This document shows, piece by piece, positions 23,883 through 32,715 of a stretch of 36,929 nt of DNA; positions within the stretch are counted from its first letter, which is position 1, and the number at the start of each line of letters is the position of its first letter. The notes below the pieces were generated by a model. It did not search any database, had not been told where the DNA came from, and was given only the letters and a program-made list of their open reading frames with translations. The stretch spans positions 1-36,929 of the forward strand of contig CANJXY010000015.1 of NCBI GenBank assembly GCA_947478925.1, read 5' to 3'. Source of the DNA: Hyphomonadaceae bacterium. Its GTDB lineage: Bacteria; Pseudomonadota; Alphaproteobacteria; Caulobacterales; Hyphomonadaceae. The position numbers and the translations under genes were made by a program.

Positions 23883-24746
23883 TCAGCCCTTCTCGCTCAG
23901 CGAGCCGACCAGCGGCCCGTAGAGATCCGTCCGCCGGTCGCGGAAGAAGCCCCACGCCGCACGCGCGCGATCCACGACATCCATGTCCACAGTCGCAACA
24001 ACCACGCCTTCGGCCTTGCGATCGAGATCGCCAAGGATCTCACCGGTGTGATCGGAGATGAAGGAGGTGCCATAGAACACCTGCCCATTCTCCGTGCCCA
24101 CGCGATTGGCCGCCGCAACCGGCGTCACGTTGGAGACGGCATGACCCAGCATCGCCCGGCGCCAGCGCGCGGCAGTATCGAGGCTGTCATCGTGAGGCTC
24201 GGAGCCGATGGCCGTCGGATAGAGCAGCACGTCCGCGCCCATCAACGCCATGGCGCGCGCGGTCTCCGGATACCACTGGTCCCAGCAGATGCCGACGCCG
24301 ATACGGCCATGTCGCGTGTCCCAGACGCGGAAACCGGTATCGCCCGGACGGAAGTAGTACTTCTCCTGATAGCCCGGCCCGTCGGGGATATGCGACTTGC
24401 GATAGATGCCCATCAGCGATCCATCCGCATCGATCATCACGACGGTGTTGAAATAGGCTGGCCCCGCCTTCTCGAAGATCGAGACCGGGATCACGACGCC
24501 AAGTTCAGCGGCCAGCTTCGCCATCGCGATCACCGCGGGGCTCTCGCGCCAGGCATGCGCCCGCGCGAAATTGGATTCCTCCTGCGAGGTGCAGAAATAA
24601 TGCCCCTCGAAGAGTTCGGACGGCAGGATCACGTTTGCGCCCCTGGCGGCCGCTTCGCGCACCAGGTCGCTCACGCGCTTGATGTTGGTTGCAGCGTCGT
24701 CCGTCAGCGCCGTCTGCAGGACGGCCAGCGTGATCTTGCGGGACAT
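23883..24746 (-). CDS. aguB: N-carbamoylputrescine amidase AguB
   Basis: 287 residues, nitrilase superfamily. It hydrolyses N-carbamoylputrescine to putrescine, CO2 and ammonia. The catalytic triad is E44 (SELFEGHYFC), K117 (YRKSHIPDGPGYQEK) and C154 (GICWDQWYPE). The ELFEGHYFC and HIPDGPGYQEKYYF segments are typical of AguB and separate it from other nitrilases. It lies 27 bp after aguA, which makes its substrate, and 6 bp before murI. Confidence 0.95.
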   Translation of the reverse strand: MSRKITLAVLQTALTDDAATNIKRVSDLVREAAARGANVILPSELFEGHYFCTSQEESNFARAHAWRESPAVIAMAKLAAELGVVIPVSIFEKAGPAYFNTVVMIDADGSLMGIYRKSHIPDGPGYQEKYYFRPGDTGFRVWDTRHGRIGVGICWDQWYPETARAMALMGADVLLYPTAIGSEPHDDSLDTAARWRRAMLGHAVSNVTPVAAANRVGTENGQVFYGTSFISDHTGEILGDLDRKAEGVVVATVDMDVVDRARAAWGFFRDRRTDLYGPLVGSLSEKG

Positions 24747-24773
24747 GATCGCCTCCCTGGTCCGGTTTTTTGG

Positions 24774-25787
24774 CTATTCCGGCTGCTGCTGCGTGATGCA
24801 GTGGAACGAGCCGCCGCCCGTCAATATGTGGTTCGACGGCAGGCCCACAACATTGCGGCCTGGAAAGTAAGGCTTCAGCGCCGCGACCGCGGCGTTCGCC
24901 GTCGCCGTGCCATAGGTCGGCACGACCACCGTCGCATTGCCGATGATGAAATTCATGTGGCTGGCCGGGACGATGTCGCCATCCTCATCCTCGACGCGGC
25001 CGGGCGATGGGATGCGCACAACTTGCAGCATCCGCCCCCGCGCGTCGCGCTGCAGCTTCAGGAAGTTCGCGATTTCATCGAGCCGCTCGGTGTTTGGATC
25101 GTCCGAATCAGCCGGCGCCTGACACGCGACCACACCCGGCGCGATGAACCGCGCGATATTGTCGACGTGGCCATCGGTATGGTCGTTCAAAAGGCCGCGC
25201 TCGATCCAGATCACCGCCGCCCCGCCGAGCGCATCGCCCAGCAGGCCGCGAATCTGGTCCGGGGTCATCAGCGGATTGCGATTCGGGTTCAACAGGCACT
25301 CCCGGGTGGTCAGAATCGTGCCCTCGCCGTCGCAATCGACCGCGCCGCCCTCAAGCACGCGATCCCAGCGCGTTGCATCCGCCTGGGCCTGGATCGCTAC
25401 GAAAGCTCCGACCGTGTCGTCATGGTCGAGCACGTACTTTCCGCCCCACCCGTTGAAGGTGAACAGCGCGCAGCGGTCGTTGGAATAGAACACCGGGCCA
25501 GTATCGCGCAGCCAGATGTCGCCATAGCGCGCATCGATCAGCTCGGCGTGCTCGCCGATCAGCTTTTCAGCCGACAGCATCGCCGAAGGGCCGTTGACCA
25601 GCACTTTCATGCGGTCGCCCCTGCGTCCGCCCGGGCCATCCGCGGCCAGCGCGCGCACCATCGCGCCGACCTCGACCTGCGCGGGCGCGAGATCATCCAG
25701 CCACAACGCCTCGTCGGCCGGCCATGCGGTCCAGATCGCGCTATGAGGCGCCCATTCGGCGGGGGGATGGAGGATCGTGTCGCTCAT
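24774..25787 (-). CDS. aguA: Agmatine deiminase AguA
   Basis: 337 residues. It converts agmatine to N-carbamoylputrescine plus ammonia (guanidino-modifying superfamily). Visible: EWAPHSAIWTAWP at the N-terminus, DIWLRDTGPVF, FNGWGGKY, LEGGAVDCDGEGT, the catalytic His in NDHTDGHVDNIARF, and catalytic C330 in GGGSFHCITQQQP near the C-terminus (most family members have GGGNIHCITQQ). The ATG at 25787 starts the conserved N-terminus; the open frame reaches 25886 but that part is non-coding-like. It heads the aguA-aguB-murI-patatin operon. Confidence 0.95.
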   Translation of the reverse strand: MSDTILHPPAEWAPHSAIWTAWPADEALWLDDLAPAQVEVGAMVRALAADGPGGRRGDRMKVLVNGPSAMLSAEKLIGEHAELIDARYGDIWLRDTGPVFYSNDRCALFTFNGWGGKYVLDHDDTVGAFVAIQAQADATRWDRVLEGGAVDCDGEGTILTTRECLLNPNRNPLMTPDQIRGLLGDALGGAAVIWIERGLLNDHTDGHVDNIARFIAPGVVACQAPADSDDPNTERLDEIANFLKLQRDARGRMLQVVRIPSPGRVEDEDGDIVPASHMNFIIGNATVVVPTYGTATANAAVAALKPYFPGRNVVGLPSNHILTGGGSFHCITQQQPE

Positions 25788-26105
25788 GGGCGCGGCTCTA
25801 TCATGTGTACGCTGCGGCACAACAGCGCGATCGATCTGTGAAGGGTCAAATGACCCACAAACCATCCACAGGCCACGTAACGTCACCCCGTAGCGGCGGC
25901 CTGACGCACCCCTGCGACGGTCTGGCTGATCTCAAGGCACAATCGTGTCTTTGGCGATACACTTCGTGGCGAACCGTCGCCAACGTCACCAATCCGTCTC
26001 GAACAGACTTTATCAGCCGCGTACATGGAGTGCGTGATGTTGCTCTGCACTTCACGGGGGCGCTGAAGCGTCGACCGAACAGCTGGATGATCGAGGGGTC
26101 TCACA
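25788..26105. promoter_or_regulatory. Divergent aguA / TonB-receptor intergenic region
   Basis: 318 bp without a gene. It holds the perfect dyad GGGTCA-AA-TGACCC (25843-25856), 56 bases upstream of aguA, and a short hairpin GGCGA-ACCG-TCGCC around 25972-25985. I see no clear -35/-10 pair. GAGGGG precedes the receptor ATG. Confidence 0.5.
25843..25856. promoter_or_regulatory. Palindrome GGGTCA-AA-TGACCC, candidate operator
   Basis: Perfect 6-bp arms with a 2-base spacer. Its core GGTCAAATGAC also occurs upstream of acetyl-CoA synthetase (34668-34678). It is placed where a regulator could control aguA, the receptor, or both. The binding protein is unknown. Confidence 0.45.
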
Positions 26106-28721
26106 ATGAATTCGAAGAAGCTCGCCTTCTTGGCGACGACGGCGTTGATTGGAAACGCGTTCGTCGGCGGAACCGCCGCAGCACAGTCGACCGGTACGCG
26201 CGCCGCCGAATTGCGGGACGTCGTGGTCGTCACCGGTAATGCGGGTCCCCCCGCTGCCGGTCCGGCCATTGCCCAGGAAGTGGATAAGACCCGTTCGACC
26301 ATCGATCAGGAAACGATCGAGCGTCAGAATCCCGGCCAGACGATTCTCCAGTCGCTGAACCTCGTTCCCGGCCTCAACTTCACGAACGCCGACCCTTACG
26401 GCAACTCGGGCGGCAACATCCGTCTGCGTGGTTTCGACGGCAACCGCGTCGGCCTCGCCTTCGACGGCGTGCCGCTCAACGACACGGGCAACTACGCCAC
26501 CTTCACCAACCAGCAGCTCGACCCGGAACTGATCAGCAGCGCTTCGGTGAACCAGGGCACGACGGACGTCGACAGCCCGACGGCTGCGGCCATCGGCGGC
26601 ATCATCAACTACGTCTCCGCCACGCCGGACGACAAGATGGGCATGCAGGTCAATGGCTCCATGGGCGACTTCGACTATGGTCGCGTGTTCGCCCGCTTTG
26701 ACACCGGCGAGATCGGCCCCTGGGGCACGAAAGCCTACGCCACGATCTCGAACACCAAGTATAGCAAGTTCAAAGGCCCCGGCGACCTCGAAAAGCAACA
26801 GTACAACCTGAAAGTCTACCAGCCGCTCAGCGGCAATGACTTCATCTCGGTCGCCGCCCACTACAACCGCAACCGCAACGCTTTCTACAACAACACGGCG
26901 ACGCTCGCGAAAAACGCGGCTGGCCAGACCGTGCTTGATACGCGCGGCCCGTTCCCCGAGAACGATATCGCCTGCTCGCTGCCAGCTGGCGGTAACGGCA
27001 CGGCCCAGAACGAAAACACGGGCTCGAGCTTCATTCGCTACAACAACACGACCGGCACGGGCAGCTGCACCAATTTCTTCGGCCTCCGCATCAACCCGTC
27101 GGACACGGCCAACATTCGCATCAACTCGCGATTTGCCCTCACCGACTACCTCACGCTGACAGTCGATCCGTCCTTCCAGTACGTCATGGCAAACGGCGGC
27201 GGCTTCACGGGCAACATTTCCGAGCGTGACAACCGTCTCGACCAGAATAACGCCAACAACACTGCGGCCTGCCTTGCCGGCGTCAACCTCAATGGCGGCG
27301 TCGACCTCAACGGCGACGGCGACAGCTGCGATACGGCCTCCATCTACACCCCGTCGAACACCAACACGCGTCGTTATGGCGTGCTGGCCTCGCTGATCTG
27401 GAAAGTTGACGACAACAACCAGCTCCGCCTGTCCTACACCAACGACTATGGTCGCCACCGTCAGACCGGCGAATCGACCGACCTGCCGACCAACGCCGTC
27501 CCGTTCGAAGTTTACGGCGGCAAGGAAGGCTGGGGCGATACGGCCCGCCGCATCACCGGCGTCGATGGATCGTTCTTCCGCACGCGCGACCGTTTCTCGC
27601 TGGCCATCCTGAACCAGCTCTCGGTCGACTATTTCGGCTCGTTCCTTGACGACAGCCTGTCGGTTGCAATCGGCGCCCGCGCGCCGCAGTTCAAACGCGA
27701 GTTGAACCAGTACTGCTACTCGCAGAACGGTTCGACGAACGTGCTCTGCACGACGCAAGCTGTCGCAACGACCCTGGCCAACGGTAACGTCCAGTTCGCG
27801 GGCGACACCAACCAGTACATCGCGCCCTATAAGGCCGAGTTCACCTACGACAAAATCCTGCCGAACCTGTCGTTGGGCTACACCTTCCTCGGCGATAGCA
27901 AGGTTTACGCGAGCTACTCGGAACAGATCGCCGTTCCGCGTACCGACAACCTGTACATCGGCAACCGCCTCGCAACTGCAACGACGCTCCAGCCGATCGC
28001 CTTCAACGGCGTCGACCCGGAAATGAGCAAGAACTACGAGATCGGCTATCGCTTCACGACGAACGATGTCGTTGCTTCGGCTTCGCTCTACCAGAACGAC
28101 TACTCCAACCGTGTCGTCTCGAGCCTCGACAACGACCCGGCGTCGCCGACCTTCAACACCACGATCGACCGCAACGTCGGCAAGGTGAAGACGCGCGGCT
28201 TCGAGGGCTCGGTCGGCTGGCAGGCCACAGACACGCTCTCGCTGTACGGCTCGGCGACCTACACAGATGCCAAGCTGCAAGAGAACCAGGTCCGCGGCCT
28301 GACCACATTCCTGCCGACCAAAGGCAAGAATGTCGTCGAGACCCCGGAGTGGATGTACACGGCGCGCGCCGACTGGGAGATGAACGACCTGCTGTCCTTT
28401 GGTCTGCAAGCGAAGTATGTCGGCAGGCGCTTCACGACCGACGTCAACGACGAAGCGGTTCCCGCCTATACGACCGTCGACTTTGACGCCCGTATGGACC
28501 TCACGGACTTCACCGGCATGCGTGACACCTACCTTCAGTTCAACGTCACGAACCTTACCGACGAAGTCTACGCGGTGAACATCTCGTCGGGTCAGAACGC
28601 TCTGCTGGCGACCCTCGTAGACGCGACTGGCGCCGCAGCTGGCACGCAAACGGGCGCTCTGCGCACGTTCGGCATCGCTGCGCCGCGTACCGCCGTGCTG
28701 ACCGTCGGCGCCAAGTTCTAG
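26106..28721 (+). CDS. TonB-dependent outer membrane receptor
   Basis: 871 residues. Signal peptide with cleavage after GGTAAA near residue 26. A TonB-box-like RDVVVVTG lies around 37-44. The plug domain follows (IDQETIERQNPGQTILQSLN, IRLRGFDGNRVGLAFDG, IGGIINYVS), then a long beta-barrel ending in GAKF, the C-terminal aromatic of outer-membrane proteins. Barrel motifs such as NYEIGYRF and VKTRGFEGSVGW are typical. Extracellular loops contain several Cys and an NGDGDSCD stretch that could bind calcium. The ligand cannot be assigned; the neighbours suggest nothing firm. It is followed by tandem hairpins ending in a terminator. Confidence 0.95.
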   Translation: MNSKKLAFLATTALIGNAFVGGTAAAQSTGTRAAELRDVVVVTGNAGPPAAGPAIAQEVDKTRSTIDQETIERQNPGQTILQSLNLVPGLNFTNADPYGNSGGNIRLRGFDGNRVGLAFDGVPLNDTGNYATFTNQQLDPELISSASVNQGTTDVDSPTAAAIGGIINYVSATPDDKMGMQVNGSMGDFDYGRVFARFDTGEIGPWGTKAYATISNTKYSKFKGPGDLEKQQYNLKVYQPLSGNDFISVAAHYNRNRNAFYNNTATLAKNAAGQTVLDTRGPFPENDIACSLPAGGNGTAQNENTGSSFIRYNNTTGTGSCTNFFGLRINPSDTANIRINSRFALTDYLTLTVDPSFQYVMANGGGFTGNISERDNRLDQNNANNTAACLAGVNLNGGVDLNGDGDSCDTASIYTPSNTNTRRYGVLASLIWKVDDNNQLRLSYTNDYGRHRQTGESTDLPTNAVPFEVYGGKEGWGDTARRITGVDGSFFRTRDRFSLAILNQLSVDYFGSFLDDSLSVAIGARAPQFKRELNQYCYSQNGSTNVLCTTQAVATTLANGNVQFAGDTNQYIAPYKAEFTYDKILPNLSLGYTFLGDSKVYASYSEQIAVPRTDNLYIGNRLATATTLQPIAFNGVDPEMSKNYEIGYRFTTNDVVASASLYQNDYSNRVVSSLDNDPASPTFNTTIDRNVGKVKTRGFEGSVGWQATDTLSLYGSATYTDAKLQENQVRGLTTFLPTKGKNVVETPEWMYTARADWEMNDLLSFGLQAKYVGRRFTTDVNDEAVPAYTTVDFDARMDLTDFTGMRDTYLQFNVTNLTDEVYAVNISSGQNALLATLVDATGAAAGTQTGALRTFGIAAPRTAVLTVGAKF

Positions 28722-28734
28722 GACTTGACCGCCC

Positions 28735-28799
28735 CCGGCTTCGGCCGGGCGACAGGCTGGACTGCCATGGGCCACCCTCCGGGGTGGCCCATTTCTTTG
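28735..28799 (+). terminator. Tandem hairpins and terminator after the receptor gene
   Basis: First hairpin CCCGGC-TTCG-GCCGGG (28735-28750) with a UUCG loop; second ATGGGCCACCC/GGGTGGCCCAT (28767-28777 and 28782-28792) with loop TCCG, followed by TTCTTTG. The second is the likely intrinsic terminator. Confidence 0.75.
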
Positions 28800-28860
28800 T
28801 AATCAGGCTAAAAGGACCCCGGCGGTCGCTGTGAAATGCAGCGGCGAAGATGCGTGGCCC

Positions 28861-30399
28861 ATGAATATGATTTCCAATCTGTGGCGGCGCAGCCCGCCAA
28901 TCTGCGCGGCGCTGGCAATCGCCCTGTTTGTCGCCCTGCGCATGGCGATTGTGATCGCCTCCCCGCTGGAGATCGGTCCCGACGAAGCGCAGTACTGGCG
29001 CTGGGCCCAAACGCTCGATTTTGGCTATTATTCGAAGCCGCCGCTGGTCGCATGGGTGATCTGGCTCACGACCTCCCTGTTCGGCGACGCCAGCTGGGCG
29101 ATCCGGCTCGCTTCGCCCCTCCTCCACGGCATCGGCGCCTTCTTCCTTTTCCTTCTCGGCAAACGGATGTTCGACGCCCGCATCGGTGCGTGGAGCGCGG
29201 CGATCTACCTTGTGATGCCCGGCATCTGGCTGTCGTCCACCATCATCTCGACGGACGCTGTCCTGCTGCCGACCTACGCCATCGCAGTCTGCCTGCTGTG
29301 GCGCTTCCGCGACAGCGCGACCCTCCTCAATGCCTGCCTCGCGGGCGGGGCGATCGGGCTTGCCATGCTCGGCAAATACGCCGCGCTCTATCTCTACCCG
29401 GGCGCTGTACTGGCAGCGTTCATCGACCGCGACATGCGCAAGGCAATGCTCTCACCTGCCGGCGCGATGGTGTTCGTGGCCTCGCTGGTTGTGCTCGGGC
29501 CTAACCTCGCGTGGAACGCCGCGAACAACTTCGCCACGGTCAGCCACACCGCCGACAATGCAAACCTCGCTGCGGCCGACTTCAACCCGCTGCACATCAT
29601 CACCTATGTCCAGGATCAGGCCGCCGTGTTCGGGCCGATTACCCTGATCCTGCTGCTCGCAGGTCTGGGCTTCCTCGCGGGGCGCAAGGACAAGCCCACG
29701 ACAACGCGCGAGCTCTGGCTGATATGCTTCATCGTGCCGGCGCTCGTCGTCATCATGGTGCAGGAGATCGTCTCGCGCGCCCACGCCAACTGGGCTGCTG
29801 CAGCTTACCCCGCCGCCGCCGTGCTGCTGGCCTCGTGGATCGACCGCGCCTTCGGCAAGCTCAAGGTCAGACCCGTCCTGATCACGGGCGTGGCGATCAA
29901 CACGCTCATCGGCGCGGTGTTCGCCATTGTCTGGGTTTCACCGTGGGTCGCGGACGCGACCGGCGCATCGGCGGGCATGAAGGGCATACGCGGTTGGGGC
30001 GAGACCACGCGCCAGCTCATCGCCAGGGCCGACGAACTGCACGCCACCGCCATCCTGGTCGATGACCGCGAGACCTGGCACGCACTCGACTATCATGGCC
30101 GCAACCTCGCCATGCCGCCCATCCGCGCCTGGCCCGCCGGCCCCACGCCGCACAGCCACGCCGAGGAGGCGGGTCACATCCGGCCCGGCGACGACGTGCG
30201 CATGCTGATCGCCAGCACAAACGAGGCCATGCGCCCGATGATCCGCGCGGACTTCGCGAAGATCGAGGAGCTCGGCTATCTCGAAATTCCGCTGACGGCC
30301 AAACGCAACCGCCGCTTCAAGCTGTATCTGGCATCGACCTATCATCAGGTTCCGCGCACGCCTGAATTCCTGGCGACGCATATGGTGATCGAGGACTAG
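28861..30399 (+). CDS. ArnT/PMT-type membrane glycosyltransferase
   Basis: 512 residues. The N-terminal DEAQYWRWAQ (with the catalytic-type Asp-Glu after the first membrane segment) and YYSKPPLVAW are the hallmark of the dolichyl/undecaprenyl-phosphate-sugar transferase family (GT39/GT83-like, PMT_2). About ten hydrophobic segments are followed by a C-terminal soluble periplasmic domain (about 370-512). It would transfer a lipid-linked sugar to a lipid or protein on the periplasmic side; donor and acceptor are unknown. An in-frame GTG at 28831 is possible; I chose ATG 28861 because the extra residues are polar and unlike a signal anchor. Confidence 0.88.
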   Translation: MNMISNLWRRSPPICAALAIALFVALRMAIVIASPLEIGPDEAQYWRWAQTLDFGYYSKPPLVAWVIWLTTSLFGDASWAIRLASPLLHGIGAFFLFLLGKRMFDARIGAWSAAIYLVMPGIWLSSTIISTDAVLLPTYAIAVCLLWRFRDSATLLNACLAGGAIGLAMLGKYAALYLYPGAVLAAFIDRDMRKAMLSPAGAMVFVASLVVLGPNLAWNAANNFATVSHTADNANLAAADFNPLHIITYVQDQAAVFGPITLILLLAGLGFLAGRKDKPTTTRELWLICFIVPALVVIMVQEIVSRAHANWAAAAYPAAAVLLASWIDRAFGKLKVRPVLITGVAINTLIGAVFAIVWVSPWVADATGASAGMKGIRGWGETTRQLIARADELHATAILVDDRETWHALDYHGRNLAMPPIRAWPAGPTPHSHAEEAGHIRPGDDVRMLIASTNEAMRPMIRADFAKIEELGYLEIPLTAKRNRRFKLYLASTYHQVPRTPEFLATHMVIED

Positions 30400-30459
30400 A
30401 CCGGATCACCAGAAGCGAAATCGACAATGGTGTTTCGCCGACGTTGATCGCGCGCGCGT

Positions 30460-31569
30460 TCAGCCCCCGTCCGCCGCAGGCTCGCGCACGACCGGCGTCA
30501 CGCGTATGCCAGTGACGATATTGTCCTGCCCTTCGGCGACGAGTTGCGCCTCGTCCGACAGGCCCGTCACCCAGACGCCGTCGGCGGACTCGTCTACGAT
30601 GTCCGCAGGCGCAAAACCGATCACGCCGCCAACGTCGAGATAGTAGACGCCGATCCGGCCGGTCGAGTCGGCCTTCAACAGGGCCTGGCTGATCTTGTGC
30701 GCGCGGCCAAGGCCGATATTGATCTTGATCTCCGCTGTGCGCCCAACCGGAATTGCATTGTTCGCGTTCGGCACGCTGACCTTTACTTCGAAGTTACGGG
30801 TCTGGGGGTCGACCACGCTCGCCAGCTTGTCGACCTGCCCTGCCACTTCGCGGCCATCCGGGAGTTTCACGCGCGCTGCTGCGCCGACCTTCACCTTCAG
30901 CGCCTGCTTCTCGGATGCGCCCGCCACGAACGTCATCGGGTCGAGCCGCACGACAACGCCGCACGATGATCCCATGCCGACGAACTCGCCCAGCGTAGCG
31001 TTGCGTTTCTCGAACACACCCTTGAACGGCGCGACTGCCTGGCGCTGCGCAACTTCGGTTTTCGCGATTTCCAGCGCCGTCATCGCTTCGTCCAGCGCCG
31101 CCTTGGATTGCTTCACCCGCGCCTGCGAGACCCATCCCTCAGCCAGCCGGCTGACATTGCTGCTGTGCGCCTCGCGCGCGCGGTTCACGGCCGCCTCGGC
31201 CTGCTTCACGCGACCGACCACGCCATGGCCTTCAAGACCGCATAAAAGCGTGCCGGGGCTGACGATGGCGCCTTCTCTGACCGGCAGGGCCGTCACCTTG
31301 CCCGCCGCCCCGAACGCCACCGGCGCAACCTCCGCCTCGCTGCGTCCGCCCAGCGACAGGTAGAGTGTGCGCTGCTCGGCCTTTGACCGAATGAACTCCA
31401 CCGTTCCGCCATGTCCTTCGGGGCTCCCTGGCAGGGCCTTGTCGAGTGTCGGAACCGTGCTGGCCTGCACGCGGGCCACGGGATCGCCGCCGGACACCAG
31501 CGAGCGGATGCCGACAATGGCTGCGATCAGCGCGATGCCACCGAGCAGTATGCTGAGAAGGCGGGGCAA
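30460..31569 (-). CDS. RND efflux periplasmic adaptor (HlyD family)
   Basis: 369 residues. N-terminal membrane anchor (LLSILLGGIALIAAIVGIRS), lipoyl-type hairpin (VTALPVREGAIVSPGTLLC), a coiled-coil hairpin (about 118-172, VKQAEAAVNRAREA and VKQSKAALDEAMTALEIAKTE), second lipoyl half (APFKGVFEKRNATLGEFVG) and beta-barrel (VKLPDGREVAGQVDKLASVVD, RNFEVKVSVPN). Such adaptors bridge an inner-membrane RND pump and an outer-membrane channel. Here no pump follows: downstream is the convergent glycosyltransferase. The pump may be elsewhere in the genome. Confidence 0.9.
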   Translation of the reverse strand: MPRLLSILLGGIALIAAIVGIRSLVSGGDPVARVQASTVPTLDKALPGSPEGHGGTVEFIRSKAEQRTLYLSLGGRSEAEVAPVAFGAAGKVTALPVREGAIVSPGTLLCGLEGHGVVGRVKQAEAAVNRAREAHSSNVSRLAEGWVSQARVKQSKAALDEAMTALEIAKTEVAQRQAVAPFKGVFEKRNATLGEFVGMGSSCGVVVRLDPMTFVAGASEKQALKVKVGAAARVKLPDGREVAGQVDKLASVVDPQTRNFEVKVSVPNANNAIPVGRTAEIKINIGLGRAHKISQALLKADSTGRIGVYYLDVGGVIGFAPADIVDESADGVWVTGLSDEAQLVAEGQDNIVTGIRVTPVVREPAADGG

Positions 31570-31872
31570 GTGTCTGCTGAACCTCCAGATTTCGGCCGGA
31601 TGAGCGCGGATACGCCCGCCCGCCTAAGGTCAGGCCCATATACTATGGGCGTTCCGACAGCCACGGTATCAAAATGGCGTGCCGGGCGAGATTATGGCGG
31701 CAGTTGCTCGCCTGCCTCGACCGGGTGCGTTTTGGCCGCAGAACGCGCCCGGCCCCCTTGGCCGGGTTCTCCGGCTAAACATTGGCATTAGTTGCATTTG
31801 CCGGATCAACCCCCTAGCTCCATCCGGCGCGAACAGGGGCCGGACGGGGCGCCTGAAACCTGCCGGGACGCC
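31570..31872. promoter_or_regulatory. Divergent adaptor / FNR intergenic region
   Basis: 303 bp without a convincing gene. It holds the dyad at 31634-31650 and a GC-rich hairpin CCCGGCC-CCCTT-GGCCGGG (31748-31766) that has no U-tract. It must contain promoters for the adaptor (minus) and the reductase (plus). Confidence 0.5.
31634..31650. promoter_or_regulatory. Dyad GCCCATA-TAC-TATGGGC, candidate operator
   Basis: Perfect 7-bp arms around a 3-base spacer, 65 bases upstream of the adaptor start. The centre contains TATACT, one base from a consensus -10 box, so a repressor bound here would block a promoter. No matching -35 is obvious on the plus strand. Confidence 0.45.
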
Positions 31873-32697
31873 ATGACCGAAGCTGCCGACAAGCCCCCAG
31901 AAAAGCACCAGGAAAAGGCGAGATCCCCTAACGCCCCTACCGAAGAGACCGTCCTGTCGGTCAAGCATTACACCGACCGCATGTTCGCCTTCCGCATCAC
32001 GCGGCCGCCCACCTTCCGGTTCCGCTCCGGCGAGTTCGTGATGATCGGCCTTGAGGGCGCCAACGGCAAACCCCTTCTGCGCGCCTATTCCATCGCCAGC
32101 CCGAGCTGGGACGAGGAGCTGGAATTCTTCTCGATCAAGGTGCCCGACGGCCCGCTCACCTCGCGCCTCCAGGCCATCCAGCCGGGCGACAAGGTCCTGC
32201 TTGGCCGCAAGTCCACCGGCACGCTCGTGCACGATGCCCTCACGCCGGGCAAGCGCCTCTACTGCTTCTCCACGGGCACGGGTCTTGCCCCCTTCGCCTC
32301 CGTCATCCGCGACCCTGAAACCTACGCGCGTTTCGAGCAGGTCATCCTCACCCACACCTGCCGCGAAGTCGGCGAACTGAAATACGGACAGGAGCTGGTC
32401 GCCTCGCTGCAGGACGATCCCCTGGTTGGTGAACACTTCAACCGTATCGTGCACTACACCACCGTCACCCGCGAGCCGTGGCCCAATCAGGAGCGCATTA
32501 CGACCTGCATCGCGACGGGCGCGCTCTTCGCCGACCTCGGCGTCCCACCCTTCGATCCCGCCGTCGATCGCGTCATGATCTGCGGCTCGATGGACATGAT
32601 CAACGACACCAAGCTGCTGTGCGAGAAGGCCGGACTCCGCGAAGGGTCCAACGCCCATCCCGCCGAGTTCGTGATCGAGAAGGCGTTCGTCGGTTAG
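31873..32697 (+). CDS. fpr: Ferredoxin-NADP+ reductase (bacterial FPR type)
   Basis: 274 residues. Moves electrons between NADP(H) and ferredoxin or flavodoxin through FAD, in the cytoplasm. FAD-binding RAYSIASP (70-77), FSIKVPDGPLTSRLQ, NADP-binding STGTGLAPFASVI (133-145), ICGSMDMINDTK and the C-terminal EFVIEKAFVG, where the FPR class ends just past the flavin-stacking aromatic. The open frame reaches back to 31792; the ATG at 31873 is chosen because the earlier part is not coding-like, although the first ~22 residues (KPPEKHQEKARSP) are a hydrophilic extension. Confidence 0.94.
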   Translation: MTEAADKPPEKHQEKARSPNAPTEETVLSVKHYTDRMFAFRITRPPTFRFRSGEFVMIGLEGANGKPLLRAYSIASPSWDEELEFFSIKVPDGPLTSRLQAIQPGDKVLLGRKSTGTLVHDALTPGKRLYCFSTGTGLAPFASVIRDPETYARFEQVILTHTCREVGELKYGQELVASLQDDPLVGEHFNRIVHYTTVTREPWPNQERITTCIATGALFADLGVPPFDPAVDRVMICGSMDMINDTKLLCEKAGLREGSNAHPAEFVIEKAFVG

Positions 32698-32715
32698 CCG
32701 TCCCGGGTTTCACCC

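Noticed and set aside
23313-25841. 842-residue plus-strand ORF across murI, aguB and aguA
   Set aside because: Antisense shadow of three clearly identified genes; low-complexity Arg/His/Asp composition.
26052-28775. 907-residue minus-strand ORF opposite the TonB-dependent receptor
   Set aside because: Antisense shadow of a receptor with a signal peptide, plug and barrel; no motif of its own.
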